This document shows, piece after piece, positions 35,931 through 43,390 of a stretch of DNA of 51,063 nt (position 1 is its first letter; each line of letters starts with the position of its first letter). A program made the position numbers and the translations under genes. Origin of the DNA: an uncultured Prevotella sp. (GTDB taxonomy: Bacteria; Bacteroidota; Bacteroidia; Bacteroidales; Bacteroidaceae); the NCBI GenBank assembly GCA_900316015.1, contig ONBG01000023.1:1-51063 (forward strand), given 5' to 3'. The notes under the pieces are model-generated. The model was not told where the DNA came from and made no database searches. It saw only the letters and a program-made list of their open reading frames with translations.

Positions 35931-36677
35931 TTATTCGAAGTAGAACGTTAATGCGATAATTTTTGTATGTGCTTCCTTTACTGATATTGTGTAAGGAAGC
36001 ATGTTTTTGTCTTTTAGCTTATCTGCGTGGTTCTTGTCCAAATTATTACCTATTCCATACATGAACTTCAATTCAGGGCGGAGCTTGAAGTAGGGTAGAT
36101 AGAAATCACAGCCCACTCCTATCTCTGCATATAAGTTGGTTGACTTTAATTTGAGATAGTCGTTGCTATTCCCGTTTAAGTTTAGCATTGGATTGATGCC
36201 TGCCAAGAGGTAGGGTCGATGGTTGTTAAATCGTGGCGCAGAGAATATTATGTCGAATGCGGTTGAAAAATAGGCGGTCTTTAAGTCTTGCTTTTGTCTT
36301 GTGGGTTGTCCTTCCGCATCTAAGCTTGATCGGTTTATGAACATGATATGTCTTGTTCCAAAATACATGGCAGGTGCTATCCTAAACTGAAAATTAGTAT
36401 GGAGCCTGAATTCACCTAATACTCCAACGGTGAATCCTGGGTCCCATCTGTCTTGGTCTGCTGATATGTCTGTCGTGGCTACAGTTCCATCTTGTAGGGT
36501 AACTGTCTGTGGACCTGCATCCACTAGTTCAATGTCTTGCAAGTGTATTCCTAATAGTACCCCAAAATGGAATGGTCTTAAGTCTGTGTACGGTCTGTTC
36601 TGAACAGTCTTGACTTGTGCAGAGGCTGCCAACAGAGGTAGAATTAGGGAAATATATGTGAGTATGACTTTCTTCAT
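35931..36677 (-). CDS. porT: PorT-like outer-membrane beta-barrel protein
   Basis: A 248-residue exported protein with signal peptide (cleavage about LLAASAQ, residue 21) and alternating strands ending in a C-terminal aromatic residue (ALTFYFE), as in small beta-barrels. RPFHFGVLLGIHLQDIEL, PYLLAGINPMLNLNGNSNDYLKLK and YAEIGVGCDFYLPYFKLRPELKFMYGIGNNL recall PorT, a component needed by the type IX secretion system. I recognise it by general resemblance only. No other T9SS gene is in the window. Alternative: a generic outer-membrane barrel protein of unknown role. Confidence 0.65.
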   Translation of the reverse strand: MKKVILTYISLILPLLAASAQVKTVQNRPYTDLRPFHFGVLLGIHLQDIELVDAGPQTVTLQDGTVATTDISADQDRWDPGFTVGVLGEFRLHTNFQFRIAPAMYFGTRHIMFINRSSLDAEGQPTRQKQDLKTAYFSTAFDIIFSAPRFNNHRPYLLAGINPMLNLNGNSNDYLKLKSTNLYAEIGVGCDFYLPYFKLRPELKFMYGIGNNLDKNHADKLKDKNMLPYTISVKEAHTKIIALTFYFE

Positions 36678-36786
36678 CTCTTTTATAACGATATTTGTTA
36701 GGTCTTATTGTCTTTCTCTTTATTTCGACTTAGTTTAAATAATTAAAAATTTGGTACCTATTTATGGGTATCTAAAAATAATGATG

Positions 36787-36794
36787 TATCTTTG
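36787..36794 (+). promoter_or_regulatory. -7 box of the ferredoxin promoter
   Basis: TATCTTTG, 70 nt upstream of the ferredoxin ATG. The leader could fold by pairing CTGTACT (36797-36803) with AGTACAG (36828-36834). Confidence 0.6.
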
Positions 36795-36864
36795 CACTGT
36801 ACTTAGAAATAGGTATAACCTTTTAGGAGTACAGAAACATTATTAACAATAAAAACAATTTATT

Positions 36865-37035
36865 ATGGCTTACGTAATTAGTGACGATTGTATCGCATGT
36901 GGTACATGTATTGATGAGTGTCCGTCTGGGGCTATCTCTGAAGGTGAGAAGTATTCAATTGACCCGGATGTTTGTACCGAATGTGGTACATGTGCATCTG
37001 TTTGTCCTAATGAGGCTATTCATCTTGCTGAATAA
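36865..37035 (+). CDS. 2[4Fe-4S] ferredoxin
   Basis: Small electron carrier of the clostridial type, 56 residues, beginning MAYVISDDCIACGTCIDECP. Two CxxCxxCxxxCP clusters are complete: Cys9, 12, 15 plus Cys47, and Cys37, 40, 43 plus Cys19, each binding one [4Fe-4S] cube. It stands alone between a promoter and a perfect terminator, so it is a single-gene unit. Partners such as pyruvate:ferredoxin oxidoreductase or Rnf are not in the window. It fits an anaerobic lifestyle. Confidence 0.95.
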   Translation: MAYVISDDCIACGTCIDECPSGAISEGEKYSIDPDVCTECGTCASVCPNEAIHLAE

Positions 37036-37058
37036 GGATCTGATGCTTTTAAAGATAT

Positions 37059-37082
37059 GGCGGCTTTCTAGCCGCCTTTTTT
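37059..37082 (+). terminator. Terminator of the ferredoxin gene
   Basis: GGCGGCT (37059-37065), loop TTCT, AGCCGCC (37070-37076), then six T: a textbook intrinsic terminator. Confidence 0.92.
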
Positions 37083-37247
37083 GTTGTGTTTTTGTTTCAT
37101 GATTGAGAGTATTTTTCCAAATTTTGATGTATCTTCTTCTCAGTATTGTTGAAAGGCACGACTATTGCTTTGCACTGTCCAATGGTATTCCTTGTAGTCT
37201 TCTTTTCCTCGACAATTTTATTCTTCACACCAATTTTTTTGTGAAAA

Positions 37248-37328
37248 GGTTGACAGGTTGTCAAACCCCAGTGTTTATCGGGTTTGCAACCTGTTTTGAG
37301 GTTGTCAAAGGTTGACATAAGGTTGACA
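37248..37328 (+). repeat. Five GGTTG(A/T)CA octamers (iteron-like)
   Basis: Octamers start at 37248, 37256, 37300, 37310 and 37321: GGTTGACA, GGTTGTCA, GGTTGTCA, GGTTGACA, GGTTGACA. The first two are directly adjacent. A hairpin sits among them: ACAGGTTG-t-CAAACCC (37253-37268) pairs with GGGTTTGCAACCTGT (37280-37294), 15 bp with one bulged T. The arrangement recalls iterons but no replication or recombination gene is near. Confidence 0.7.
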
Positions 37329-37335
37329 GGAAAAG

Positions 37336-37379
37336 TATATGTAACGCTAAAATCTCTAGAGAATTCAACGTTACATATA
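37336..37379. repeat. 11-bp inverted repeat with central palindrome
   Basis: TATATGTAACG (37336-37346) and CGTTACATATA (37369-37379) are perfect inverted copies; between them lies the palindrome TCTCTAGAGA. Confidence 0.7.
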
Positions 37380-37413
37380 TCCTCTTGCTGTGCAAAACAC
37401 CAACGATCGGATC

Positions 37414-37431
37414 AAATTCTCGAGAGAATTT
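37414..37431. repeat. Palindrome related to the one at 37351
   Basis: AAATTCTC-GA-GAGAATTT has perfect 8-bp arms. It shares AGAGAATT and the preceding CTC with the AAATCTCTAGAGAATTC segment about 65 nt upstream, as if both were sites for the same protein. Confidence 0.6.
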
Positions 37432-37596
37432 TATATGATAGCTGTACTTTTATTCATATAGTGATCATGAAATTGATAGAAATATTACGTTTTCTTTAAG
37501 ATCAATGAGCAGCCAAGTTTGCTTGATCTTTACCATGGTAAGATAAGATGCGTCAGCGAAATGATGAAAATGGGTCTATGTATCATACGAAAATGA

Positions 37597-37619
37597 GGTC
37601 ACATCAATTTGATGTGACC
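37597..37619 (-). terminator. Terminator of the exbB-to-TPR gene cluster
   Basis: GGTCACATCAA and TTGATGTGACC pair perfectly around one T. On the minus strand the stem is followed by TCATTTTCG, a modest U-tract, just beyond the TPR gene. Confidence 0.7.
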
Positions 37620-37652
37620 CCCTTCTATTTATGTTCTTTTTCTTCTTAATGT

Positions 37653-39074
37653 TTATTTGTTTTCACCTTCAGCAGGTGCTGGGTTCAAGGCAGCATTGGC
37701 ATTCTTGTCGTTTGGATCAATGACAATGAGCTTCTGATAATAAGGCTTTGCTGCTTCCAGGTCGTTCTTGGTTACCCAATAGTAGTATCCGATGAGCTGA
37801 TAGGCTTGTTTCAGATATCCTGTTTCGTCAGCATCCCTATTTTCCTTGTTGCCTAATAAGTCTATCGTTTTCTGGTAGAATTGTGCACTCATGTCATCCA
37901 ATCCTGCGTCTGCAGCACCATTGCCAGCTGTGTTGTATACCCAACCTGCGATAGAAGGATATTTTGAAGCCATAGTTTCGTAGATTGCATTTGCCTTTGC
38001 GACATTGTTTTCTTTGTCGATTCCTTTCTTGGCCTTAGTCTCGTAGATTGCTGCAAGTTTAGCATAATCTGATGGTGTGGCATTCTCGTTCTTGTCCATG
38101 TATTGCTGGCTGTATTCGAGTGCTTTGTCCTCATCCCCTTTAGCTTGGTAAGCTTCAGAAATATATTGTAAGGATTTGATATCATTTGGCTCTACCTGTT
38201 GTGCTTTCTTGTAGGCTTCGATAGCTTGGTCATATTGCCCTGCACCCTTTAATGCCAGTCCATAGTAAGTGTAATCTCGATTTGTCTTTTTGCAGGTGTC
38301 ATTCAAGATAACGTTTGCATTTGTCAGCGCATCCTGGAATTTCTCTGTGTCAACTTTTGACCACATGGCTATTCTCTGGAATCCCATGTCTTTTGGCCAT
38401 TTATTGATGCCATATTGTGACACTTCCAATGCTTTTGCCTTATCGTTTGCCAAGTAGGCCGTAGTTGCATATTCTGATACCCTCCATTCTTCCAAGTTGT
38501 CTATTTTGGCTTGGTTATATTCATTTAAGGCCTTTGCATATTGCCCACCTGTATAGTAAGTATGTGCTGCCTCTGCCTCTACGGGGAAGTTCGGGCAATT
38601 TTGCTTCAGGAGATTAAGTGTCTTCTCTGTTTCTTCAGGGGCTACTTTCCTGTTTACGTTGGCATAGCGCATATATCCCTGTGGATTCTTGGGATCCATG
38701 GTCATGGCCTGCTGATACCATGTAGCAGCTTCTCCACCGTTGTCTTGCATTGCAGCAATGTCTCCTTTCAGGATATAAGCATCTCCAAAGTTCTTGTTTC
38801 TTCCGATGGCTAAGTCTGCATATTGATTGGCTGCATCATAATCTTTTGCCATAAGAAAAGCTTCGCCTAAGCGTACGAGTGCTTCGGGATTCTTTTTAAA
38901 TGTCTTCGTATACTCCTTGACTGCATCTTTAGCAGCAAGTGCATTACCAGAATTTGCTTTTAACTCTTTTGCTATGGGAGCCAACATCGTCTTGTAGTCA
39001 GCTTCTTGTGCAAATGCAGACGATGTCGTTACTAACATCGCTCCTGCTACTAATACATATTTAATTGCCTTCAT
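37653..39074 (-). CDS. Tetratricopeptide-repeat periplasmic protein
   Basis: A 473-residue exported protein with signal peptide (MKAIKYVLVAGAMLVTTSSAFAQ, about 23). Several TPR units are visible, for example around APDALVRLGEAFLMAKDYDAANQYADLAIGRN-like segments, WYQQAMTMDPKNPQGYMRYANV, YYGLALKGAGQYDQAIEAYKKA and KPYYQKLIVIDPND. TPRs are protein-binding scaffolds, so it probably contacts a partner in the periplasm. It is the last gene of the exbB-exbD-exbD-tonB-PstS-like series, 83 nt after the lipoprotein gene, and a terminator follows. A part in TonB-system function is inferred from position only. Confidence 0.85.
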   Translation of the reverse strand: MKAIKYVLVAGAMLVTTSSAFAQEADYKTMLAPIAKELKANSGNALAAKDAVKEYTKTFKKNPEALVRLGEAFLMAKDYDAANQYADLAIGRNKNFGDAYILKGDIAAMQDNGGEAATWYQQAMTMDPKNPQGYMRYANVNRKVAPEETEKTLNLLKQNCPNFPVEAEAAHTYYTGGQYAKALNEYNQAKIDNLEEWRVSEYATTAYLANDKAKALEVSQYGINKWPKDMGFQRIAMWSKVDTEKFQDALTNANVILNDTCKKTNRDYTYYGLALKGAGQYDQAIEAYKKAQQVEPNDIKSLQYISEAYQAKGDEDKALEYSQQYMDKNENATPSDYAKLAAIYETKAKKGIDKENNVAKANAIYETMASKYPSIAGWVYNTAGNGAADAGLDDMSAQFYQKTIDLLGNKENRDADETGYLKQAYQLIGYYYWVTKNDLEAAKPYYQKLIVIDPNDKNANAALNPAPAEGENK

Positions 39075-39157
39075 AATCGTATACTTATTATTAACCGTTA
39101 TTGCTGTTAGACGTAAACTTTTGCTTTTAGTTTACTGGATCTTGACTATTTTTTTCT

Positions 39158-40114
39158 TTATCTTTTAACATCTACCGTCTTGATATTTATATCTCCACGG
39201 TATGGTAGCAATCCCGCTTTAAAGATGATCAACTGTCCGATAGGACTTGAGATATAGTTAGCAAAGCTCCACGGCAATGCTTTCTGTGGATCTACTACTA
39301 TGCAGTATAATGTCCGTGCGAAAGGATATCGTCCGTCTAACAGATATGCCTGATAAGGCTTCCAACTATTCATCGGTGTAGCCTTCTCCTTTACGCTTAT
39401 TGACATTACATGAATATTCTTCTTGAAAGTAGTGTTGGTTGTGTCTCTTTTGTCATTGAGCCAGTTAGAGCCAATCACTCCGATGGCATTAGGAGTCTTG
39501 TCTATATAGTCGATTACATCTTTACTTGTCTTTGCTGCAAAGATGTTTGGACTATTGATAGGCTTCCCTTCTAAGATTGAATCTACAACGTAGTTCAATG
39601 TAGCCGATCGTTTATTGTCAAATACGACTTCGATGTCTCCTCTTTTGGACCCAGGATAAATTTGACTCCATTTGGTCACTTTTCCACTCAGGATTTTTTT
39701 GACATCGTTCACTGTCATGCAGGTATCACTATTATTCCTGTTGACAATCAGGGCTAAGCCGTCATACCCAATAGGAAACACTTCTGGTACTTGACGCTTG
39801 GTTTGTAAGTACGCGATTTCACGGGAAGTGAGCCCTCTTGATGTGATGAGAAGGCAGGTCTTCAAATCTTTTATTTTCTGAAGCCCAGTAATCTCGTCTG
39901 TATAGATGGGTTTTAAGTGAGCCTTTGGGAATTTATACTCAAATTGCTCCACTTCTTCTTGGATAATGGGACTGAAACTCTCATCTGCATAGAAACTGAT
40001 AGTTCCTGATGTGGGAGTATCATTTCTGCCTCCCCTCTTGTCCTTTGAGGAACAGGAGAGGAGGGCAGTTATCGTTAATCCTACGAATAATATGTAAGAT
40101 ATGCTCTTTTTCAT
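39158..40114 (-). CDS. PstS-like substrate-binding lipoprotein
   Basis: A 318-residue lipoprotein from the ATG at 40114 (an in-frame TTG lies one codon upstream). The lipobox LLSC places Cys at about residue 21. The rest has the PBP-like fold of phosphate-binding proteins: GTISFYADESFSPIIQEEVEQF, VFPIGYDGLALIVNRNNSDT, VNDVKKILSGKVTKWSQIYPG, NAIGVIGSNWLND and ALPWSFANYISSPIGQLI. No PstCAB transporter genes are near. It sits 13 nt after tonB. In this setting it might bind phosphate or another anion for the outer-membrane system; that is speculation. Confidence 0.88.
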   Translation of the reverse strand: MKKSISYILFVGLTITALLSCSSKDKRGGRNDTPTSGTISFYADESFSPIIQEEVEQFEYKFPKAHLKPIYTDEITGLQKIKDLKTCLLITSRGLTSREIAYLQTKRQVPEVFPIGYDGLALIVNRNNSDTCMTVNDVKKILSGKVTKWSQIYPGSKRGDIEVVFDNKRSATLNYVVDSILEGKPINSPNIFAAKTSKDVIDYIDKTPNAIGVIGSNWLNDKRDTTNTTFKKNIHVMSISVKEKATPMNSWKPYQAYLLDGRYPFARTLYCIVVDPQKALPWSFANYISSPIGQLIIFKAGLLPYRGDINIKTVDVKR

Positions 40115-40127
40115 CAATGCTTATGAA

Positions 40128-40973
40128 TTACTGAAGTCTGAAAGTAACAGGTACATTGTATTTAACACGTACCGGAGAACCGTTCTGCTTTCCAGGATTC
40201 CATCTTGGCATGCTCTTGATGACGCGTACGGCCTCTTTGTCAAGAGATGGGTCAACAGATTTTACGACTGTCACATCTGTGATAGATCCATCTCTTTCGA
40301 CTACGAAAGACACTGTTACACGTCCTTGTACGCCATTCTCTTGTGCAACGACCGGGTATCTGATGTTTTGTCCCAGATAACTCTGTAATGCTCCCATACC
40401 TCCAGGGAACGATGGCATCTGCTCTACTACGTCGAATACCTTGTTGCTGACTTCTTCCTTAGGAGCAGCAGGTGGAGGTGTTGTAGCAACAGCAATGTCG
40501 TTGCGGACTGCTTCCACTGTACGGTCTTGAGTTCCTTCATGAGTTTCTGTACCTACGGCTACTTTCTCATCCAGTTTGTCCATCTGCTTTACCTGGTTCT
40601 CCTCTTTTACGAGTTCATCCTTTTTGATGACAGGTGCTGTAAATTTCTGGGTTTGACGAGCTACAGGTATTTCCTTCTTAGGCGGAACTTTCGGCTGTAT
40701 TTTCTCCTTCTTTTGTTCTTTCTTAGCCTTTTCTTGGAGCTTTGATAACTCCATGGCTTCCATATAAGCTTGACGCTCTGCTGCTGCCTTATCTGCCTGG
40801 ACTTTCCATACAAGGAAACCGCCCAAAATGGCAAAGAAGACAACAAGAATCGTTAATGATTTGATGTTTCTTTTGGAAGTACCTGTACGGAGTTTATATG
40901 CTCCATAAGCTTTGTTCTTCCCTTGGAAAACCATCTCAATCCATTTCGGATCGTATAGATCAATTTTAGACAT
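40128..40973 (-). CDS. tonB: TonB energy-transducing protein
   Basis: Couples the proton-motive force to outer-membrane receptors. The 281 residues have a cytoplasmic N-terminus (KWIEMVFQGKNKAYGAYKLR), one transmembrane helix (about 39-57), and a long Lys/Glu/Pro-rich spacer (about 60-185, with KVPPKKEIPV and TTPPPAAPKEE). The TonB C-terminal domain runs from about 190 to the end (PSFPGGMGALQSYLGQNIRYP, then the SVDPSLDKEAVRVIKSMPRW segment). This long N-terminal tail before the helix is usual for Bacteroidota TonB. It follows two exbD genes and exbB. Confidence 0.94.
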   Translation of the reverse strand: MSKIDLYDPKWIEMVFQGKNKAYGAYKLRTGTSKRNIKSLTILVVFFAILGGFLVWKVQADKAAAERQAYMEAMELSKLQEKAKKEQKKEKIQPKVPPKKEIPVARQTQKFTAPVIKKDELVKEENQVKQMDKLDEKVAVGTETHEGTQDRTVEAVRNDIAVATTPPPAAPKEEVSNKVFDVVEQMPSFPGGMGALQSYLGQNIRYPVVAQENGVQGRVTVSFVVERDGSITDVTVVKSVDPSLDKEAVRVIKSMPRWNPGKQNGSPVRVKYNVPVTFRLQ

Positions 40974-41005
40974 TGGCTTCTTAATTTAAATGTTTAACAT
41001 CTTGA

Positions 41006-41662
41006 TTACAACTTAATGTTTCTCGACTTGAGCAGGTGCTCGTCGTCAGCATTAATTTTATCAATCACATAAGTACCAATGCTCAAAATCTGCATCTCAT
41101 CGAGAGCGTCAATCACGTTCTTATAACTTGCGTTATCAGTCGGTTTAATGACGATGGTCAATGTTGGAATCTTCTCGCCGTCTTTCAGCTTACCTGCCTT
41201 CAAATCGCTCAACTTTGACTGATAGATACTATCATTGTACATTTTCGGATTCTTGGCACGGTCAGCTACCAATTCTTTTACTGCGAGCTCAATACGTGTT
41301 ACAGGTTTTACGCCAGTTTCTGTGGTGTGGTTGCGAAGGACTGTACGGATACCATCCTTTGCGCTACCCCATGTAGCCTCTTTGATCCATGCTGGATTAT
41401 CGTATTGAGGAATTCCATCCCCATAATAGAGCTTATTGTCTGCGCAGACATACAGGGTGACAGTTTCAGAAGCCTTGGCCTCGTTCTTCTGGTCTTCCTG
41501 AACGTTCTTGTCGTTACTTGGCATGAACAACTCCATGACCTGTGGCTTACTCAAAGTTGTACACAGCATGAAGAACGTGATAAGCAACATCAGCATATCA
41601 ACCATAGGAGTGAAGTCCACGCGGACATTCATCTTCTTTTGTTTGCTTTCTTTCTTTGCCAT
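41006..41662 (-). CDS. exbD: ExbD/TolR biopolymer transport protein, second copy
   Basis: Proton-channel partner of ExbB. The 218 residues start with a basic tail, then the single transmembrane helix with the functional Asp: VRVDFTPMVDMLMLLITFFMLCTTLSKP, where the Asp in PMVDMLM is the proton-handling residue. The periplasmic part (60-218) ends in the ExbD-like VIDALDEMQILSIGTYVIDKI. One nt separates it from the upstream exbD and 32 nt from tonB. The two ExbD copies differ throughout, so they may form a hetero-dimer. Confidence 0.92.
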   Translation of the reverse strand: MAKKESKQKKMNVRVDFTPMVDMLMLLITFFMLCTTLSKPQVMELFMPSNDKNVQEDQKNEAKASETVTLYVCADNKLYYGDGIPQYDNPAWIKEATWGSAKDGIRTVLRNHTTETGVKPVTRIELAVKELVADRAKNPKMYNDSIYQSKLSDLKAGKLKDGEKIPTLTIVIKPTDNASYKNVIDALDEMQILSIGTYVIDKINADDEHLLKSRNIKL

Positions 41663-41663
41663 A

Positions 41664-42305
41664 TTACTGATCTCCTTGTTTTAATTGAGTAACCATCAAG
41701 TAATGTGATTCATCCATGTCCTGGAGCTCGTTCATCACCTTCTTTACAGTCTTATATGGAGTAGCTGCATCTGCCTTTAAAGCGATCTTGATATTCTCGT
41801 TGACGGTACGGGCTTGGTTTACCCATTGCTGGAACTCGCTCATACCACCCTTAATGGAGTCAAGGGGAATACCTGCCTTAGGCAATTCCTTCTGACGTGT
41901 CTGCGATGAGGAAGACAGATAAGCACTGAGTTTGCTCATGGGGACACCAAAAGTACTTTCACTCTTGAAGGTTTCAACCTGCTTTGGGGTCAGGCTAACA
42001 CCGAAGGCATTTGCCATGTTATCAAGTGTGCTGCCAAGCTGCTCTGTATTATCAATACTCATAAACACCTGGCCTTCGCCTGTTGGCTTGCCAGCTGCAT
42101 CTTTCTCTGGACTAATCAGGATCGTGAGAAGTCCATTCTCCGGCACCTTCTGTTCAGACACAGACCCTGGGACGTTGACCTTGACGGGCTCGTTCTTGAC
42201 GAACGTTGACGTCAGCATGAAGAAGGTCAGCAGAAGGGTCATCACGTCTGACATAGGAGTCATATCGATCCAGACGTCACTCTTCTTAACTTTTATTTTA
42301 CCCAT
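41664..42305 (-). CDS. exbD: ExbD/TolR biopolymer transport protein, first copy
   Basis: The 213 residues have the ExbD plan: short cytoplasmic part, one transmembrane helix with the proton-handling Asp (DVWIDMTPMSDVMTLLLTFFMLTSTF), then a periplasmic domain ending VKKVMNELQDMDESHYLMVTQL. It contains a longer loop than the second copy, with an oligoglycine-free, Ser-rich LSAYLSSSSQTRQKE stretch. It starts 31 nt after exbB. Confidence 0.92.
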   Translation of the reverse strand: MGKIKVKKSDVWIDMTPMSDVMTLLLTFFMLTSTFVKNEPVKVNVPGSVSEQKVPENGLLTILISPEKDAAGKPTGEGQVFMSIDNTEQLGSTLDNMANAFGVSLTPKQVETFKSESTFGVPMSKLSAYLSSSSQTRQKELPKAGIPLDSIKGGMSEFQQWVNQARTVNENIKIALKADAATPYKTVKKVMNELQDMDESHYLMVTQLKQGDQ

Positions 42306-42336
42306 AGCGATAAATTTTTAAAGGGTTCGATAAAAA

Positions 42337-43170
42337 TTAAGCGTCGTGGTGATTGGCTTCGAATGTCTGAGCGATTGAGTAACCTACTTCGTCGAGCGCG
42401 TAAGTCAGTTTGTCGACCTTGTTTGTATAGTAGTTGTATGAAACAACGGCGCACCATGATGTTGCGATACCGAATGCGGTATTGATCAGGGCCTCAGAAA
42501 TACCTTGTGACAGAGCGGCAGAGTCAGCACCACCACCAGCAGACAGAGCGGAGAATGAACGGATCATACCGGTTACGGTACCGAGCAGTCCGGTCAAGGT
42601 TCCCAATGTAACGATCGTTGCGATGATTGGCAAGTTCATGGTCAGGGTAGGCATCTCAAGCTGAGTAGCTTCCTCGTGAGCCTGCTGGATCTTAGCAACT
42701 TTCTGTGATTTCTTCAGAGCTGCGTTTTCTGCGCTCTCCATAGCCTTGTATTCATTCAGAGAAGCCTGAACAACATTGGCTACAGAACCTTTCTGCTTGT
42801 CGCAAAGCTGCTGTGCTTTGTTGAAATCATTCTGGTTCAATGCCTCTTTAATGTTTGCAACGAATTTAGGCAGGGCACCTTTACCGAATGCGGTCTTCAG
42901 TGCAAGCCAACGCTCGATTGACATAGCGATAACTGTAAGCAACAGCGTGTGGATGACAGGAACGACAACACCACCTTTGAAGATGGTACCCCAAACGTCA
43001 ACTGGTTGAACTTTCGTTTCGTCTGCGAAGTGCATCGGACTTCCAAACCATGTGAAGAACAGTACGAATGCGATGACTGCGCAAACGACGATAATCCAGA
43101 ATGCGCCTCTAACTCCTGTAAAGCCCTCAGATTTTTTCTTTGGACTTGCTGCTTTTTGTGTAGTTGCCAT
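42337..43170 (-). CDS. exbB: ExbB/TolQ/MotA family proton channel protein
   Basis: Inner-membrane proton channel subunit that powers TonB. The 277 residues show a first transmembrane helix (about 24-44), a second one after a short extracytoplasmic loop (about 70-88, VVPVIHTLLLTVIAMSIERW), a long cytoplasmic domain, then the conserved pair of helices containing LPIIATIVTLGTLTGLLGTVTGMIRSFSAL and GISEALINTAFGIATSWCAVVSYNYY. This is the MotA/TolQ/ExbB signature. It leads the six-gene cluster, with a promoter box about 110 nt upstream. Confidence 0.94.
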   Translation of the reverse strand: MATTQKAASPKKKSEGFTGVRGAFWIIVVCAVIAFVLFFTWFGSPMHFADETKVQPVDVWGTIFKGGVVVPVIHTLLLTVIAMSIERWLALKTAFGKGALPKFVANIKEALNQNDFNKAQQLCDKQKGSVANVVQASLNEYKAMESAENAALKKSQKVAKIQQAHEEATQLEMPTLTMNLPIIATIVTLGTLTGLLGTVTGMIRSFSALSAGGGADSAALSQGISEALINTAFGIATSWCAVVSYNYYTNKVDKLTYALDEVGYSIAQTFEANHHDA

Positions 43171-43283
43171 AATTTAAAATTTTAATTTTTAGTTATTAAT
43201 AAATTTAAGTTGTTAATACTCAAAATTCATGTTTATCATGTGGGCGACAGCTTTTTTGCAATGTTCACCTTGCAATGATTACG

Positions 43284-43291
43284 CAAAGATA
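43284..43291 (-). promoter_or_regulatory. -7 box of the exbB cluster promoter
   Basis: TATCTTTG on the minus strand (plus CAAAGATA). It leaves a leader of about 107 nt before the exbB ATG. No clear -33 element. Confidence 0.6.
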
Positions 43292-43390
43292 GTAATTTAT
43301 AGGTTATCACATCCTCTAATTAAGAACTTTTAACGGTATATTTTGAAGTTTACAGTTCTTCTTGTTGCCGTTTCCATTCTTTTGGCGCTG

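Larger units (their letters stand above)
37083..37596. other. Gene-free, structured intergenic region
   Basis: About 510 nt with no convincing gene or consensus promoter. It holds octamer repeats GGTTG(A/T)CA (37248-37328) around a long hairpin, an 11-bp inverted repeat (37336-37379), two related palindromes, the inverted pair AAGATCAA/TTGATCTT (37498-37530) and the palindrome TTACCATGGTAA (37530-37541). The parts are listed separately. Confidence 0.7.

Noticed and set aside
37097-37318. 73-codon minus-strand frame after the ferredoxin
   Set aside because: It spans the GGTTG(A/T)CA octamers and the hairpin, has no promoter box, and its sequence mainly reflects the repeats. It could be revisited if a family of such small proteins exists.
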